A DNA stretch of 64,000 nt from an uncultured Clostridia bacterium (GCA_934501535.1 CAKSUM010000009.1:44073-108072), one strand, 5' to 3'. Shown: positions 17,149 through 26,701, counted from the first letter of the stretch. Numbers and translations are program-made. Notes: generated by a model from the letters alone, not told the origin.

Positions 17149-18098
17149 AACGCGCCCTGTACTATATCCTCGTCGTTGCCGTTGCAGCAGCGGCACTTAT
17201 ACCTATAATATCAAAGCCGTCCGTTAAAACCGTTACGGTATCCGATTGCTTTGACACAGTTACGGACATCACGGTATATTCGCGCAGTAACAAGTCCCTG
17301 CGCGATTGTGAAAAATATCTCCGTTCCGCCGAAAAAATGTTCTCGGCTACCGATAAGGAGTCGCAGATATACCGCCTCAATCACGGCGAAAATCCGGATT
17401 TATCTCCCGATACCAAGGAAATAATTGAAATAGGTCAAAATTTCACAAATGAAAACTCCGATTATTTTTCAATTTACTTAAATCCTCTCATTGAGGCGTG
17501 GGATATAAAAAATAACACCGGCACAATCCCGGATACAGATGCCGCATTGGAGCAGTCACAAAAGAAAACGTCAATCAATCTCGGCGGTATAGCTAAAGGT
17601 TACGCAACGGATAAACTGTGCGCAATACTGAAAAAAGACGGAATTAATTCCGCACTGCTGTCATTGGGCGGAAATGCATATGCCATTGGCAAAAAGCCTA
17701 CCGGCGAGAACTGGAAAATCGGTATACAAAGCCCGAAAGATGCCGACAAAATAATCGGTGTGATTTCGGCTGAAAATCTTGCTGTAATAACCTCGGGCGA
17801 CTACCAGCGTTATTTTGAATTGAACGGCACGCGTTATCATCACATTTTAGACCCAAAAACGGGCTATCCCGCAAATAACGGCTTACATTCGGTTACGGTC
17901 ATAGGTGAAAACGCGGCTCTTTGCGATGCACTTGCCACCGCGGCATTTGTTGCCGGTCTTGACAAAGGGACCGAACTTTTAAAAAAATATAACGTCCGCG
18001 GAATTTTCGTTACCGATGACACCGTTTATTTTTCTAAAACGCTTGAAAATATTTTCAAACAATCGGATTTTTCATACAAGTATGAGTTTATCTACTAA
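17145..18098 (+). CDS. apbE: FAD:protein FMN transferase
   Basis: A 317-residue ApbE enzyme that attaches FMN to Thr or Ser of target flavoproteins using FAD as donor. It has an N-terminal signal anchor and lies outside the membrane. Core motifs are TDITVYS, INLGGIAKGYATDKL (flavin and Mg binding), LLSLGGNAYAIG, ITSGDYQRYF and HHILDPKTGYPAN. No Rnf or NQR genes are in this window, so its substrate lies elsewhere. It starts within the end of rbgA (ATGA overlap). Confidence 0.93.
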   Translation: MKRALYYILVVAVAAAALIPIISKPSVKTVTVSDCFDTVTDITVYSRSNKSLRDCEKYLRSAEKMFSATDKESQIYRLNHGENPDLSPDTKEIIEIGQNFTNENSDYFSIYLNPLIEAWDIKNNTGTIPDTDAALEQSQKKTSINLGGIAKGYATDKLCAILKKDGINSALLSLGGNAYAIGKKPTGENWKIGIQSPKDADKIIGVISAENLAVITSGDYQRYFELNGTRYHHILDPKTGYPANNGLHSVTVIGENAALCDALATAAFVAGLDKGTELLKKYNVRGIFVTDDTVYFSKTLENIFKQSDFSYKYEFIY

Positions 18099-18137
18099 CG
18101 TCAACGCAATTTTGCCGTACAACATTTCATAAATTCA

Positions 18138-18171
18138 AAAGAGCTACCGTAAAACTTACGGCAGCTCTTTA
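18138..18171. terminator. Bidirectional terminator between apbE and the Na/Pi gene
   Basis: AAAGAGCT and AGCTCTTT flank inner CCGTAA/TTACGG pairs, giving a near-perfect hairpin with A and T runs on opposite sides. Confidence 0.85.
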
Positions 18172-18209
18172 ATTGCTGATATTGTTCGTTTTGCGGTAAA
18201 TACCGCAGA

Positions 18210-19964
18210 TTATAGTTTGTATTTTTCTCTGTATTCATCATATTTTTCAAAAAAGTGGTTTTTGCCGTCATTTTTAACATGGCTCAAATACTCATGAGTT
18301 TCAAGAGAATTATGCGCCATCTCAAGAATACATACGGCGATATTTGAGCAATGATCGGAAACTCTTTCGCAATTTGTCAGAAAATCGGACAGAACAAATC
18401 CCATCTCCATCGTGCACTTACCGTCACGAAGGCGCTCGATATGATTATTTTTTATATCATATTTAAGCTTGTCAATTGTCTGTTCCAGCGGCTCAACCTT
18501 TTTCGCGGCCGCTCTGTCCTCGTCCTTCAGCGCGGTCATGGCAAGATCCAAAATCTCACATACCGCATCTGAAATCACTTTAATTTCCCTTTGCGCCCTT
18601 TCCGAAAAAACAATGTTTTTATCATGTATTTCCTGTGCCACTTCGATAACATTGACCGAGTGGTCGGAAATTCTTTCTACATCGCCTACTACGTGCAAAA
18701 GCTTTGTAACCTCGCGGCTGTCGCTGTCCGACAGCTTGCTCCCTGCGAGATGTACCAGATATGTGCTTGCCTTATCCTCATATACGTCCACGGTATTTTC
18801 GCTCTCGCGAATATCCGCGGCAATGTTCTTGTCAAAGTTTTGCATCAAGCCGAGTGACGCGATAAACGAGTCCTTTGACATTTCCGCCATCTGACATACA
18901 ACCTCACGGCACTTTTCCACCGCAAAGCCCGGTACGGACAAAAATCTTTCGTCAAGTGTATCGAATATTTCTTTCTGTTTTTTAGCTGTCTTTCGTTTTA
19001 CCGTTTTCTTTGCCAATTCCGCAAGCTTATCGCAGAACGGCATTAAAATTATTGTTGACAGAATATTGAATACCGTGTGTGTAATTGCAATATATACCAA
19101 ACCGACCGTATCGTTCATAAAGCTGAACGGTGCGATTGCATTAATCAGATAAAATATCCCGGCCACAACTATAACGCCTATGAATTTTATCTCTACGCAT
19201 GCTGCAGCCACGCGCTTTGAGTCGGCATTTCCGTTTATGGACGAAATTACCGGTGTAATGGTAGTACCGATGTTAGCACCGAGAATAATCGGAAGTGCGG
19301 TTGCAAAGCTGATTGTACCTGTCATGGAAAGCGCCTGCAATATTCCGACAGACGCCGAAGATGACTGTATAATCGCCGTCAGTCCGACCCCGACAAGAAT
19401 ACCCAACACCGGATTTGAGAACATCAGCATCAATTTTGCAAACTGTTCGCTGTTTTTTAGTCCATCCATAGAACCGCTCATAGTTTCCATACCGTACATC
19501 AGCACGCTGAATCCCAAGAGTATAGCGCCCACATCTTTGCGCTTGTCATTTTTTCCGAGAAAACTCAGCATCATTCCGATAAATGCAAGCACTGGAGTGA
19601 ATGAGGACGGTTTTAGTAGTTTTATAAAGAAGCTTTCGCCGCTGATACCGGACAAGCTCAAAATCCATGCCGTAACCGTTGTTCCGATATTTGCACCCAT
19701 AATAATGCTTATTGTTTGTCCGAGCTTCATTATACCCGAGTTTACAAAACCGACAAGCATGACTGTTGTTGCGCTGGAGCTTTGTATTATCGATGTTACA
19801 ATAAGTCCCAACAGAAAGCCCTTAAACCGCGTTGATGTCAGTTTGCCTAAAATCTGCTCGAGCTTGCTGCCCGAAAGCTGCTTTAATCCGTCGCCCATAA
19901 CCTCCATTCCGTACAGGAAGAGTGCCAAGCCGCCGATTAGCGTAAGAATTGAGAAAAAATCCAT
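18210..19964 (-). CDS. Na/phosphate cotransporter with C-terminal PhoU domain
   Basis: A 584-residue membrane protein of the NptA/YjbB group. The N-terminal 320 residues hold two inverted repeats marked by TSIIQSSSATTVMLVGFVN and LTAIIQSSSASVGILQALS, the QSSS motifs that bind substrate and sodium. GANIGTTVTAW and GANIGTTITPV follow each. The C-terminal part (about 350-560) is a helical PhoU-like regulatory domain with two repeats. It ends the RNase J transcript, 28 bp downstream. Members move phosphate in either direction and some have been linked to c-di-nucleotide or phosphate homeostasis; direction is not predicted here. Confidence 0.92.
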   Translation of the reverse strand: MDFFSILTLIGGLALFLYGMEVMGDGLKQLSGSKLEQILGKLTSTRFKGFLLGLIVTSIIQSSSATTVMLVGFVNSGIMKLGQTISIIMGANIGTTVTAWILSLSGISGESFFIKLLKPSSFTPVLAFIGMMLSFLGKNDKRKDVGAILLGFSVLMYGMETMSGSMDGLKNSEQFAKLMLMFSNPVLGILVGVGLTAIIQSSSASVGILQALSMTGTISFATALPIILGANIGTTITPVISSINGNADSKRVAAACVEIKFIGVIVVAGIFYLINAIAPFSFMNDTVGLVYIAITHTVFNILSTIILMPFCDKLAELAKKTVKRKTAKKQKEIFDTLDERFLSVPGFAVEKCREVVCQMAEMSKDSFIASLGLMQNFDKNIAADIRESENTVDVYEDKASTYLVHLAGSKLSDSDSREVTKLLHVVGDVERISDHSVNVIEVAQEIHDKNIVFSERAQREIKVISDAVCEILDLAMTALKDEDRAAAKKVEPLEQTIDKLKYDIKNNHIERLRDGKCTMEMGFVLSDFLTNCERVSDHCSNIAVCILEMAHNSLETHEYLSHVKNDGKNHFFEKYDEYREKYKL

Positions 19965-19992
19965 ACCTTTACTCCTTATTATCGTCTGTTTT

Positions 19993-21654
19993 TCAGACCT
20001 CCATGATAATCGGCATTATCATGGGACTTCTGTTGGTTGTATCGTAAATATATCTGTAAATACTGTTTCTTATAGAATTTTTAATTGTAGACCAATCCGT
20101 GATGTTCGATGCTCTGCATGCGTCGATGCGCGCGGTAGCTATATCCTTTATTTTTGCCATCAAATCCTCCGATTCCCTGACATAAACGAAACCTCTGGAA
20201 ATAACATCAGGGCCGGACACAACCTCACAGCCGTTTTGAGAAATCGTAACAACCACAATTATCAGGCCGTCCTGTGCAAGGAGCTTTCTGTCGCGAAGAA
20301 CAATATTCCCCACATCTCCGACGCCGAAGCCGTCAACAAGAATTTTGCCTGCCTGCACGCTGCCGGAAACCTTTGCCTCTTTTCCCGTCAGCTCAAGCAC
20401 ACTGCCGTTTTGCAGTATAAATGTATTTTTCACGCCCATCTTTTCGGCAAGCGCCGCATGAAGCATCAGATGCCTGTGCTCACCGTGCACCGGTATGAAA
20501 AACTTCGGTTTTGTGAGCGCAAGAATCATTTTAAGCTCTTCCTGGCATGCATGCCCCGACACGTGGACATCTGCGAGCGCTTTATAGATTACATCTGCGC
20601 CTATTTTGAACAATTCGTTTATTACATTCGATACGCTTTTTTCGTTACCCGGAATTGGTGTTGCGGAAATTATTATTAAGTCGTCCTTGGTAACTTCGAC
20701 CTTTCGGTGGTCGGAAAAAGCCATTCGTGTAAGCGCACTCATCGGTTCGCCCTGACTTCCCGTTGTTATAATCACGAGCTTGTCCGGCGGATATTTATTG
20801 ATACTGTCAATGTTTATCAAAACGCCCTCGGGCACCTTCATATATCCCAGCAAAATGGAAAGCTCAACGATGTTTTCCATACTTCTGCCCGAAACGGCAA
20901 CCTTTCTGCCGTTTTCAACCGCAGCATTTATGATTTGCTGTACCCTATGCACATTCGACGCAAAGGTTGCCACAATAATTCTCTTTTTGCATTTTCTGAA
21001 AATATTATCGAACTTATCGCCCACCGTCCGTTCGCTCATTGCATATCCGGGGCGTTCAACGTTCGTGCTGTCCGACATAAGCGCCAGTACGCCCTCGTTC
21101 CCCAGCTCACCCAGGCGAACAAGGTCAATCATTTCGCCGACAATAGGCGTTGTGTCGATTTTAAAGTCGCCCATATGAATAACCGTACCTACGGGCGTTT
21201 TTATCGCCAATGCCGCAGAATCCGCAATTGAATGGTTTGTGCGGATAAATTCAACCGTAAAGAACGCTCCTGCCTTGAACACATCGCCCGCCTTAACTCT
21301 GATAAGCTTAACCTTGGTAAGCATATTGTGTTCCTTGAGCTTGTGTTCAACAAGTCCCACCGTAAGGCGCGTTCCGTAAACGGGAACATTGATTTCTCTC
21401 AAAAAATACGGCAGACCGCCTATGTGATCCTCGTGTCCGTGCGTGAGAAAAATTCCTTTCAGCTTGTCCCTGTTTTTTTCAACATACGAAATGTCATTGA
21501 TAACCAAATCAACTCCCGGCATATCGTCATCGGGAAATGCCATTCCGCAATCTACCATTATCATCTCGTTTCCGTACTCGATGACGGTCATATTTTTTCC
21601 GATTTCATCAAGACCGCCTAATGGTATAATCTTTAATTTACTTTTTTTTGCCAC
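19993..21654 (-). CDS. rnj: Ribonuclease J
   Basis: A 553-residue 5'-3' exonuclease and endonuclease of the metallo-beta-lactamase/beta-CASP family, central to mRNA turnover. The zinc site motif is FLTHGHEDHIGGLPYF, followed by GDFKID (Asp) and by the beta-CASP elements ALMSDSTN, ATFASNVHRVQQI and HVSGHACQEEL. The C-terminal domain that mediates dimerisation is present. The start is the GTG at 21654 with GGAGGT six bases upstream; the longer frame from 21684 contains that ribosome site. Bacillus has two paralogues; only one is seen here. Confidence 0.95.
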   Translation of the reverse strand: MAKKSKLKIIPLGGLDEIGKNMTVIEYGNEMIMVDCGMAFPDDDMPGVDLVINDISYVEKNRDKLKGIFLTHGHEDHIGGLPYFLREINVPVYGTRLTVGLVEHKLKEHNMLTKVKLIRVKAGDVFKAGAFFTVEFIRTNHSIADSAALAIKTPVGTVIHMGDFKIDTTPIVGEMIDLVRLGELGNEGVLALMSDSTNVERPGYAMSERTVGDKFDNIFRKCKKRIIVATFASNVHRVQQIINAAVENGRKVAVSGRSMENIVELSILLGYMKVPEGVLINIDSINKYPPDKLVIITTGSQGEPMSALTRMAFSDHRKVEVTKDDLIIISATPIPGNEKSVSNVINELFKIGADVIYKALADVHVSGHACQEELKMILALTKPKFFIPVHGEHRHLMLHAALAEKMGVKNTFILQNGSVLELTGKEAKVSGSVQAGKILVDGFGVGDVGNIVLRDRKLLAQDGLIIVVVTISQNGCEVVSGPDVISRGFVYVRESEDLMAKIKDIATARIDACRASNITDWSTIKNSIRNSIYRYIYDTTNRSPMIMPIIMEV

Positions 21655-21697
21655 TATTTTACCTCCATTATTATTTCCGAACACAGCAATTACTTTT

Positions 21698-21727
21698 ATT
21701 ATACCACTATTTACCTCCGTTAGTCAA
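21698..21727 (-). promoter_or_regulatory. Promoter of rnj
   Basis: Minus-strand TTGACT (21722-21727) and TATAAT (21698-21703) with an 18-bp spacer. Confidence 0.6.
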
Positions 21728-21800
21728 TGTTTTTTATCCATAACGGCAAATTTTTATTACATTTATCCGATTGAAACACATCTGCGCGTCTTGTAAATAT

Positions 21801-21834
21801 GAAAAACGCAGCAAAATCACAGAGATTTGCCGCG
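21801..21834 (-). terminator. Terminator of rex
   Basis: CGCGGCAAATC and GATTTTGCTGCG on the minus strand form an 11-bp stem with a short loop, followed by five T. Confidence 0.8.
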
Positions 21835-21842
21835 TATATATT

Positions 21843-22481
21843 TTATTTATTATTCTGTTTTATCTTAAATGACAGAGTCATGAGCGAATCGGTCAGATGA
21901 ACATTTTCCACCGGCACCGGCTTTTTCGTTTTAAGCTCGGCATATGCAAAATTCCAAAGTCCCTTAATTCCGCAGTCAATCAGCATGTCCGCAACCTCCT
22001 CAATAGCCTCCTTCGGAAGCGCCAGCATCGCTATATCAATGTTATTTTCCGCCACATATTCGCAAATGTGCTCCATACCGTAAACGGTAATTCCGTTGCA
22101 CACCGAACCTATCTTTTTCTCGTCACGGTCAAAAACAGCGGTTATTTTAAAGCCTCTTTTCTCAATTCCGGCATAATTTGCCAGTGCCTGTCCTATATGT
22201 CCCGCACCCACAACAATGGCGGTATATCCTTTTGATATACCGAAAATATCCGCCATTTCTTTAAGCAGATATTTTACGTTGTAGCCGTAGCCCTGCTGAC
22301 CGAAACCGCCGAAATAATTGAAATCCTGCCGTATCTGACTTGCGGTGACGCCCATTTTTTCGCTCAGCGCTTTGGACGAAATTTTTGTCTTTCCGGTTTT
22401 TTCAATTTCTTCAAGGTATCTGTAATATCTCGGCAGACGTCTTATCACTACCTCCGGTATCTTTTTTTCTTTCTTTTCCAA
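21843..22481 (-). CDS. rex: Redox-sensing transcriptional repressor Rex
   Basis: A 212-residue dimeric repressor that reads the NADH/NAD+ ratio and controls fermentation and respiration genes. The N-terminal winged helix begins IPEVVIRRLPRYYRYLEEI and contains SQIRQDFNYFGGFGQQG. The Rossmann domain has VVGAGHIGQALANY for NADH binding. The start is the TTG at 22481 with GGAGGT seven bases upstream, giving the normal family length; the longer frame from 22574 overlaps the promoter. It is divergent from the phosphofructokinase gene. No convincing Rex operator is visible in this window. Confidence 0.95.
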   Translation of the reverse strand: MEKKEKKIPEVVIRRLPRYYRYLEEIEKTGKTKISSKALSEKMGVTASQIRQDFNYFGGFGQQGYGYNVKYLLKEMADIFGISKGYTAIVVGAGHIGQALANYAGIEKRGFKITAVFDRDEKKIGSVCNGITVYGMEHICEYVAENNIDIAMLALPKEAIEEVADMLIDCGIKGLWNFAYAELKTKKPVPVENVHLTDSLMTLSFKIKQNNK

Positions 22482-22542
22482 ATTTCTGACCTCCAAACCA
22501 CAAATAATCCGTCTCAAAGCGTAATAAATCTTTCTAAATATA

Positions 22543-22571
22543 ATTGTACCATATATTTTTCCAAATATCAA
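22543..22571 (-). promoter_or_regulatory. Promoter of rex
   Basis: Minus-strand TTGATA (22566-22571) and TACAAT (22543-22548) with a 17-bp spacer. Confidence 0.65.
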
Positions 22572-22581
22572 CATTAAATGT

Positions 22582-22610
22582 TTGACTTTTAGCTCAATTT
22601 TTTATATAAT
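22582..22610 (+). promoter_or_regulatory. Promoter of the PPi-phosphofructokinase gene
   Basis: TTGACT (22582-22587) and TATAAT (22605-22610) with a 17-bp spacer. It lies back to back with the rex promoter, 11 bp apart. Confidence 0.7.
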
Positions 22611-22650
22611 ATAAAGGTACGATATTTTTTTAATACACGGAGGCATAAAA

Positions 22651-23874
22651 ATGATTGAAGGAAATTTCGCTGTCGCACAGTCCGGCGGCCCCACCGCTGC
22701 AATTAACGCAACATTATGCGGTGTTATCGAATGTGCATTCGCCGCAGGGCGGAAAATATACGGTGCAGCAAACGGAATACGCGGTGTGCTCGACGCAAAA
22801 TTCACCGACTTAAACGCAACTTTTTCAAATCTGAACAACTTGCAGCTCTTAAAGACCACCCCGGCGGCATACCTCGGCTCATGCAGGTACAAGCTGCCCG
22901 ACGCGGCTGAAGTCAACGAGATTTATGAAAAAATCTTTGATAATCTTAAAAAGCATAACATTTCCATGTTCATATATATCGGCGGAAATGATTCCATGGA
23001 CACGGTACGTAAGCTTTCCGCATATTCTGCCGAGCACGATAAAGGTATTTACGTTGTCGGTGTCCCAAAAACAATCGATAATGACCTTATGGGTACCGAC
23101 CACACACCCGGATTCGGTTCAGCGGCTAAATTCGTGGCAACTGCTGTCAGCGAAATCGCACGCGACTGCGCCGTTTATGCCGACCCCTCAATAACCGTAA
23201 TAGAAATAATGGGACGCAATGCCGGCTGGCTTACGGCTGCCTCCGCTCTTGCACGAAGCACCACATCATCAGCGCCGCATCTTATCTATCTTCCTGAAAA
23301 GCCCCTTGCCGTGGACAAGCTTATAAGCGACGTCGAAGCATGCGGCGTGCGGAACATGGTGATTGCGGTATCTGAAGGAATTAAAAATGAAAAGGGCGAA
23401 TATTTCAGCAATCTTGCCTGCAATACCGGACATGATGAGTTCGGTCATGCACAGCTTTCGGGTTCTGCAAAAGTAGTGGAAAGTATTCTCAAAACAAAAT
23501 TCGGAGTGAAAACGCGCTCGGTTGAGCTTAATGTTCTGCAGCGATGCAGTGCGCATTTTTCCTCGCTCACCGATTTAAATGAATCAATCGAAATCGGCAA
23601 AGCCGGTGCTGCGGCAGCCTTTGAGGGCAAATCCGGTATTGTCATGGGATTTGAACGCACGGGCGACTACAAGACGAATATAATTTCAAATGATGTGTCC
23701 GGCATTGCCAACCTTGAAAAAATCGTTCCGGACAACTTTATGAACAGCACTCATAATGATGTCACCGAAGCATTCATCAACTACTGCCGTCCGCTTATTC
23801 AGGGAGAGCCTGCTATAATTACCGAGGACGGCATACCAAAGCACATTTCACTGCAAATGATAAAGGAGCTGTAA
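22651..23874 (+). CDS. Diphosphate-fructose-6-phosphate 1-phosphotransferase
   Basis: A 407-residue phosphofructokinase. The two positions that set the phosphoryl donor read as the diphosphate type: Asp in GGNDSMDT (about residue 114) where ATP enzymes have Gly, and Lys in VPKTIDNDL (about 141) where ATP enzymes have Gly. The N-terminal AQSGGPTAAINATL and EIMGRNAGWLTAAS match the PPi-PFK family. Using PPi makes the step reversible and saves ATP, common in anaerobes. The ribosome site is an ACACGGAGG. The stop overlaps the start of the RNA methylase gene by one base. Confidence 0.93.
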   Translation: MIEGNFAVAQSGGPTAAINATLCGVIECAFAAGRKIYGAANGIRGVLDAKFTDLNATFSNLNNLQLLKTTPAAYLGSCRYKLPDAAEVNEIYEKIFDNLKKHNISMFIYIGGNDSMDTVRKLSAYSAEHDKGIYVVGVPKTIDNDLMGTDHTPGFGSAAKFVATAVSEIARDCAVYADPSITVIEIMGRNAGWLTAASALARSTTSSAPHLIYLPEKPLAVDKLISDVEACGVRNMVIAVSEGIKNEKGEYFSNLACNTGHDEFGHAQLSGSAKVVESILKTKFGVKTRSVELNVLQRCSAHFSSLTDLNESIEIGKAGAAAAFEGKSGIVMGFERTGDYKTNIISNDVSGIANLEKIVPDNFMNSTHNDVTEAFINYCRPLIQGEPAIITEDGIPKHISLQMIKEL

Positions 23875-25010
23875 TGGATAAATTTGAATTAATAGTTCCC
23901 TGCCTTTTCGGCATGGAGGCATTTGTCACGCGCGAGCTTAAACGCCTCGGATACGAAACGAGCAACGTAGAGGACGGAAAAGTAACATTTATCGGCGACC
24001 TTGATGCCGTGTGCCGCGCCAATCTGTGGCTGCGCTGCGGCGAACGCGTACTCATAAAAATCGGGGAATTTACTGCCGTGACATTTGATGAACTGTTTGA
24101 AAAAACAAAAGCTTTGGATTGGCCGCAATGGCTTTCAAAAAATTCTGCTTTTCCGGTCAAGGGCTTCTGCTTGAAATCGCAGCTTGCAAGCATGCGCGAT
24201 TGTCAGGCAATTATAAAAAAAGCGATTGTTTCTTCCCTTTCCCAAAAATACGGAATTGATTGGTTTGATGAGGACGGCACGGTTTATCAGATACAGTTCT
24301 CCGTGCTGAAAGACAAGGTAACGCTGATGATAGACACCTCCGGCGACGGACTGCATAAGCGCGGTTACCGGCGCATAGCCAATGCCGCACCGCTTAAAGA
24401 AACCATCGCTGCAGCAATGGTGATGATGAGTTACTGGAAATTTGAATACCCTCTGTGCGACCCGTTCTGCGGCAGCGGCACAATACCGATTGAAGCCGCA
24501 ATGTTCAAACGCTGCATAGCTCCCGGACTTACACGTCATTTTTCCGCCGAGCAATTTGACCAGTTCAGCCCGAAACAATGGGCAGATGCACGCGAAGATG
24601 CAGAATCACGGAAACGCAGCACACCACTCACAATCCATGCGTCCGACATCGATGCCGATACTCTCGGTATCGCACACGAAAATGCACGGATTGCCGGGGT
24701 TGACGATGTTATATCCTTCTCCTGCGGTGACGCGGCTGATTTTTATTCCGATATTCCCTACGGAAGTATAATCTGCAATCCCCCGTACGGCGAACGGCTC
24801 AGTGATGCCGACTCATGTATCGAGCTGTATTCCAAAATCGGCAAAGCTTTTTCCCGCCTGCCTGATTGGTCATATTACATTCTCGCAGCAGACGAAAACT
24901 TTGAAAGGCACTTCGGCAAAAAAGCCGACAAACGCCGAAAGATATATAACGGAATGATAAAATGCAATATCTATCAATACTTCGGGAAGCGTCCCCCCGT
25001 CAGAACATAG
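23874..25010 (+). CDS. THUMP-domain class I SAM RNA methyltransferase (YpsC/RlmL-like)
   Basis: A 378-residue methyltransferase. The first 160 residues contain an N-terminal ferredoxin-like and THUMP RNA-binding region (LIVPCLFGMEAFVTRELKRL is typical). The catalytic Rossmann domain carries CDPFCGSGTIPIEAA (SAM binding) and the NPPYGERL motif of amino-group methylases. It resembles the RlmL N-terminal half, which makes m2G2445 in 23S rRNA, and Bacillus YpsC. The target base is inferred from the family. It is translationally coupled to the phosphofructokinase gene and ended by a strong hairpin. Confidence 0.88.
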   Translation: MDKFELIVPCLFGMEAFVTRELKRLGYETSNVEDGKVTFIGDLDAVCRANLWLRCGERVLIKIGEFTAVTFDELFEKTKALDWPQWLSKNSAFPVKGFCLKSQLASMRDCQAIIKKAIVSSLSQKYGIDWFDEDGTVYQIQFSVLKDKVTLMIDTSGDGLHKRGYRRIANAAPLKETIAAAMVMMSYWKFEYPLCDPFCGSGTIPIEAAMFKRCIAPGLTRHFSAEQFDQFSPKQWADAREDAESRKRSTPLTIHASDIDADTLGIAHENARIAGVDDVISFSCGDAADFYSDIPYGSIICNPPYGERLSDADSCIELYSKIGKAFSRLPDWSYYILAADENFERHFGKKADKRRKIYNGMIKCNIYQYFGKRPPVRT

Positions 25011-25031
25011 GAAATAATTGTGATTAACAAA

Positions 25032-25075
25032 ATAAAGGCTGCAGCGGAACAATTTCATTCGGCTGCAGCCTTTAT
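25032..25075. terminator. Bidirectional terminator between the RNA methylase and Nudix genes
   Basis: ATAAAGGCTGCAGC (25032-25045) pairs with GGCTGCAGCCTTTAT (25061-25075); convergent genes lie on both sides. Confidence 0.85.
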
Positions 25076-25086
25076 GTATTTTTTTA

Positions 25087-25701
25087 TCAGTCAAACTGCG
25101 TCTGCCAGTTGTCATCGGCATACGCCTTAAAGCACATTTCCAGCTGATCGCGGCTTGTTTTTTCCTCAGCCAGATTTTCCGGCAATTCATCAGCGCCGAA
25201 ATATTTCATTTCGGTTGTTTCAATATTTTCCTCAAACTTACCGCCGATAATTTCGCACTGCACAAAAATCTTGCAGACGCCGTACGCATATGCCGGTTTG
25301 TTGTGTTTGTTTCTGTCCTGCACTGCAAGCAGTCTGACAGCACGCGCCGTAAGACCTGTTTCCTCACGGATTTCTTTTACAGTGTTTGATTCCACCGATT
25401 CGAGCACGTCGCACCAGCCGCCCGGGAGTGCCCATGTACCGTTATTTTCGTGCACAAGCAACAGCTTTCCGTCCTTAACAATCACTCCGCGCGTATCTAT
25501 TTTCGGCGTCTGATACCCTGTCTCATTGCAAAACAATCCCTTTACCTTTTCCACACCGAGTCCCGATTTTTCTGCCATCATTTCCGCCGCAATCGAGCGC
25601 AGCCTTTCATATCTTTCTATATCATACACATTGTCGGTGTATGCCAATCCCGCCTGGGCAAGGCTTTGAATTTCAATCGCCCACTTCTGCCATTTTTCCA
25701 T
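25087..25701 (-). CDS. Nudix hydrolase with N-terminal helical domain
   Basis: A 204-residue protein. Residues 1-65 form the NUDIX_N-type helical domain found in ADP-ribose-type hydrolases (KWAIEIQSLAQAGLAY). The Nudix box follows as GGWCDVLESVESNTVKEIREETGL near residue 90-115 (shown here in parts: GWCDVLE, then KEIREETGL), with Lys replacing the usual first Arg. It should hydrolyse a nucleoside diphosphate derivative, possibly ADP-ribose. It lies 18 bp downstream of an AraC gene and may share its transcript. Confidence 0.85.
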   Translation of the reverse strand: MEKWQKWAIEIQSLAQAGLAYTDNVYDIERYERLRSIAAEMMAEKSGLGVEKVKGLFCNETGYQTPKIDTRGVIVKDGKLLLVHENNGTWALPGGWCDVLESVESNTVKEIREETGLTARAVRLLAVQDRNKHNKPAYAYGVCKIFVQCEIIGGKFEENIETTEMKYFGADELPENLAEEKTSRDQLEMCFKAYADDNWQTQFD

Positions 25702-25719
25702 ACTTTCTGCCTCCGATTG

Positions 25720-26520
25720 CTATTTGGATTTGCTTTTATATTCACTTACCGGCATATTAAAATGCCTGCTGAATGCCTTTGAAAACGTACTCCTGTCCTC
25801 ATATCCGACCGACGGTGCAATTTCTTTAACCGACATTCCGCTGCGGCATAATTCTGCCGCTTTCTTCATTCGGTAATCTGTAAGATATGCCGACGGACTT
25901 ATGCCGCACTCCTTTTTGAACAGTCTGAAAAGATATGAATACTCCAGTCCCACATATGCGCATATGTCATCAGCCGATATTTTTTTATGATAATTCGCAG
26001 CAATAAAATCACACGCCGACTCAACATAATTGACCGTTTCTCTGTCATGATTCATGCCGTATTTTTCTCCGGTTTTCAGCATTACCGACAGCAGACCGAA
26101 CACCTCCGAATAAACCATGAAGTCATCTTTATTTTTCAGTTTCAGCAGTTCAAGAAAATATTTCTCAACGAGTTCGGGCGATTTTGTTCTGTATATCGGC
26201 TCTTCCTCCGTCAATCCCGATTTTTCCAAAAAATCCTTTACCGGGCTTCCTGCCATATTCAGCCATGCATATTTCCACGGCGTTTTGCCGTCCGCTTCAT
26301 AATAGCTGAATTTATTTCCTATCAAGAAAGCGCTGCCGGCGTCTACGCTGTATTCTTTCCCATTCACGCGCAGAATACCTTTGCCCGAAAAAACATAATG
26401 AAGAAGATACCTGTCCGGCAGTGCATAGCTCCAGCTATGTCTGGGATCACACGCCTCATATCCGATATTGTACACGATAAATTGCTGTATTCGCTCCGAG
26501 TTGACATATTCCATTCCCAT
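25720..26520 (-). CDS. AraC-family transcriptional regulator
   Basis: A 266-residue regulator. The N-terminal half is a cupin-like effector domain (LLHYVFSGKGILRVNGKEY, GSAFLIGNKFSYYEAD). The C-terminal hundred residues hold the two helix-turn-helix motifs: ISADDICAYVGLEYSYLFRLF and the second in VKEIAPSVGYEDRSTFSKAF, with PSAYLTDYRMKKA between. Such proteins usually sense sugars. No obvious sugar operon adjoins it; a lone MsmK-like ATPase gene is upstream, separated by a terminator. Confidence 0.9.
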   Translation of the reverse strand: MGMEYVNSERIQQFIVYNIGYEACDPRHSWSYALPDRYLLHYVFSGKGILRVNGKEYSVDAGSAFLIGNKFSYYEADGKTPWKYAWLNMAGSPVKDFLEKSGLTEEEPIYRTKSPELVEKYFLELLKLKNKDDFMVYSEVFGLLSVMLKTGEKYGMNHDRETVNYVESACDFIAANYHKKISADDICAYVGLEYSYLFRLFKKECGISPSAYLTDYRMKKAAELCRSGMSVKEIAPSVGYEDRSTFSKAFSRHFNMPVSEYKSKSK

Positions 26521-26541
26521 TTATCCCACTTCCTTATGTCT

Positions 26542-26571
26542 ATTATACAATAAAACAACACATAATTGCAA
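26542..26571 (-). promoter_or_regulatory. Promoter of the AraC gene
   Basis: Minus-strand TTGCAA (26566-26571) and TATAAT (26542-26547) with an 18-bp spacer, 22 bp before the start codon. Confidence 0.55.
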
Positions 26572-26621
26572 GATATTTTTTGGATTTTCAGCAAATAATA
26601 TTGATAGCTTACAAATCAAAA

Positions 26622-26655
26622 AACAAACATACCGCACAACATGCGATATGTCTGT
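26622..26655 (-). terminator. Terminator of the MsmK-like ATPase gene
   Basis: An imperfect stem of about 14 bp (ACATACCGCA against TGCGATATGT at its core); the minus strand ends in a T-rich run. Confidence 0.75.
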
Positions 26656-26701
26656 TCTTTACGTTTTTTAGTTCACATTATGACAAATAATTTTTCGCCA
26701 A

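Noticed and set aside
19180..20679. A 499-codon plus-strand open frame
   Set aside because: It is antisense to the Na/Pi symporter and RNase J genes, which have full family motifs. Its translation shows no domain and it has no ribosome site.
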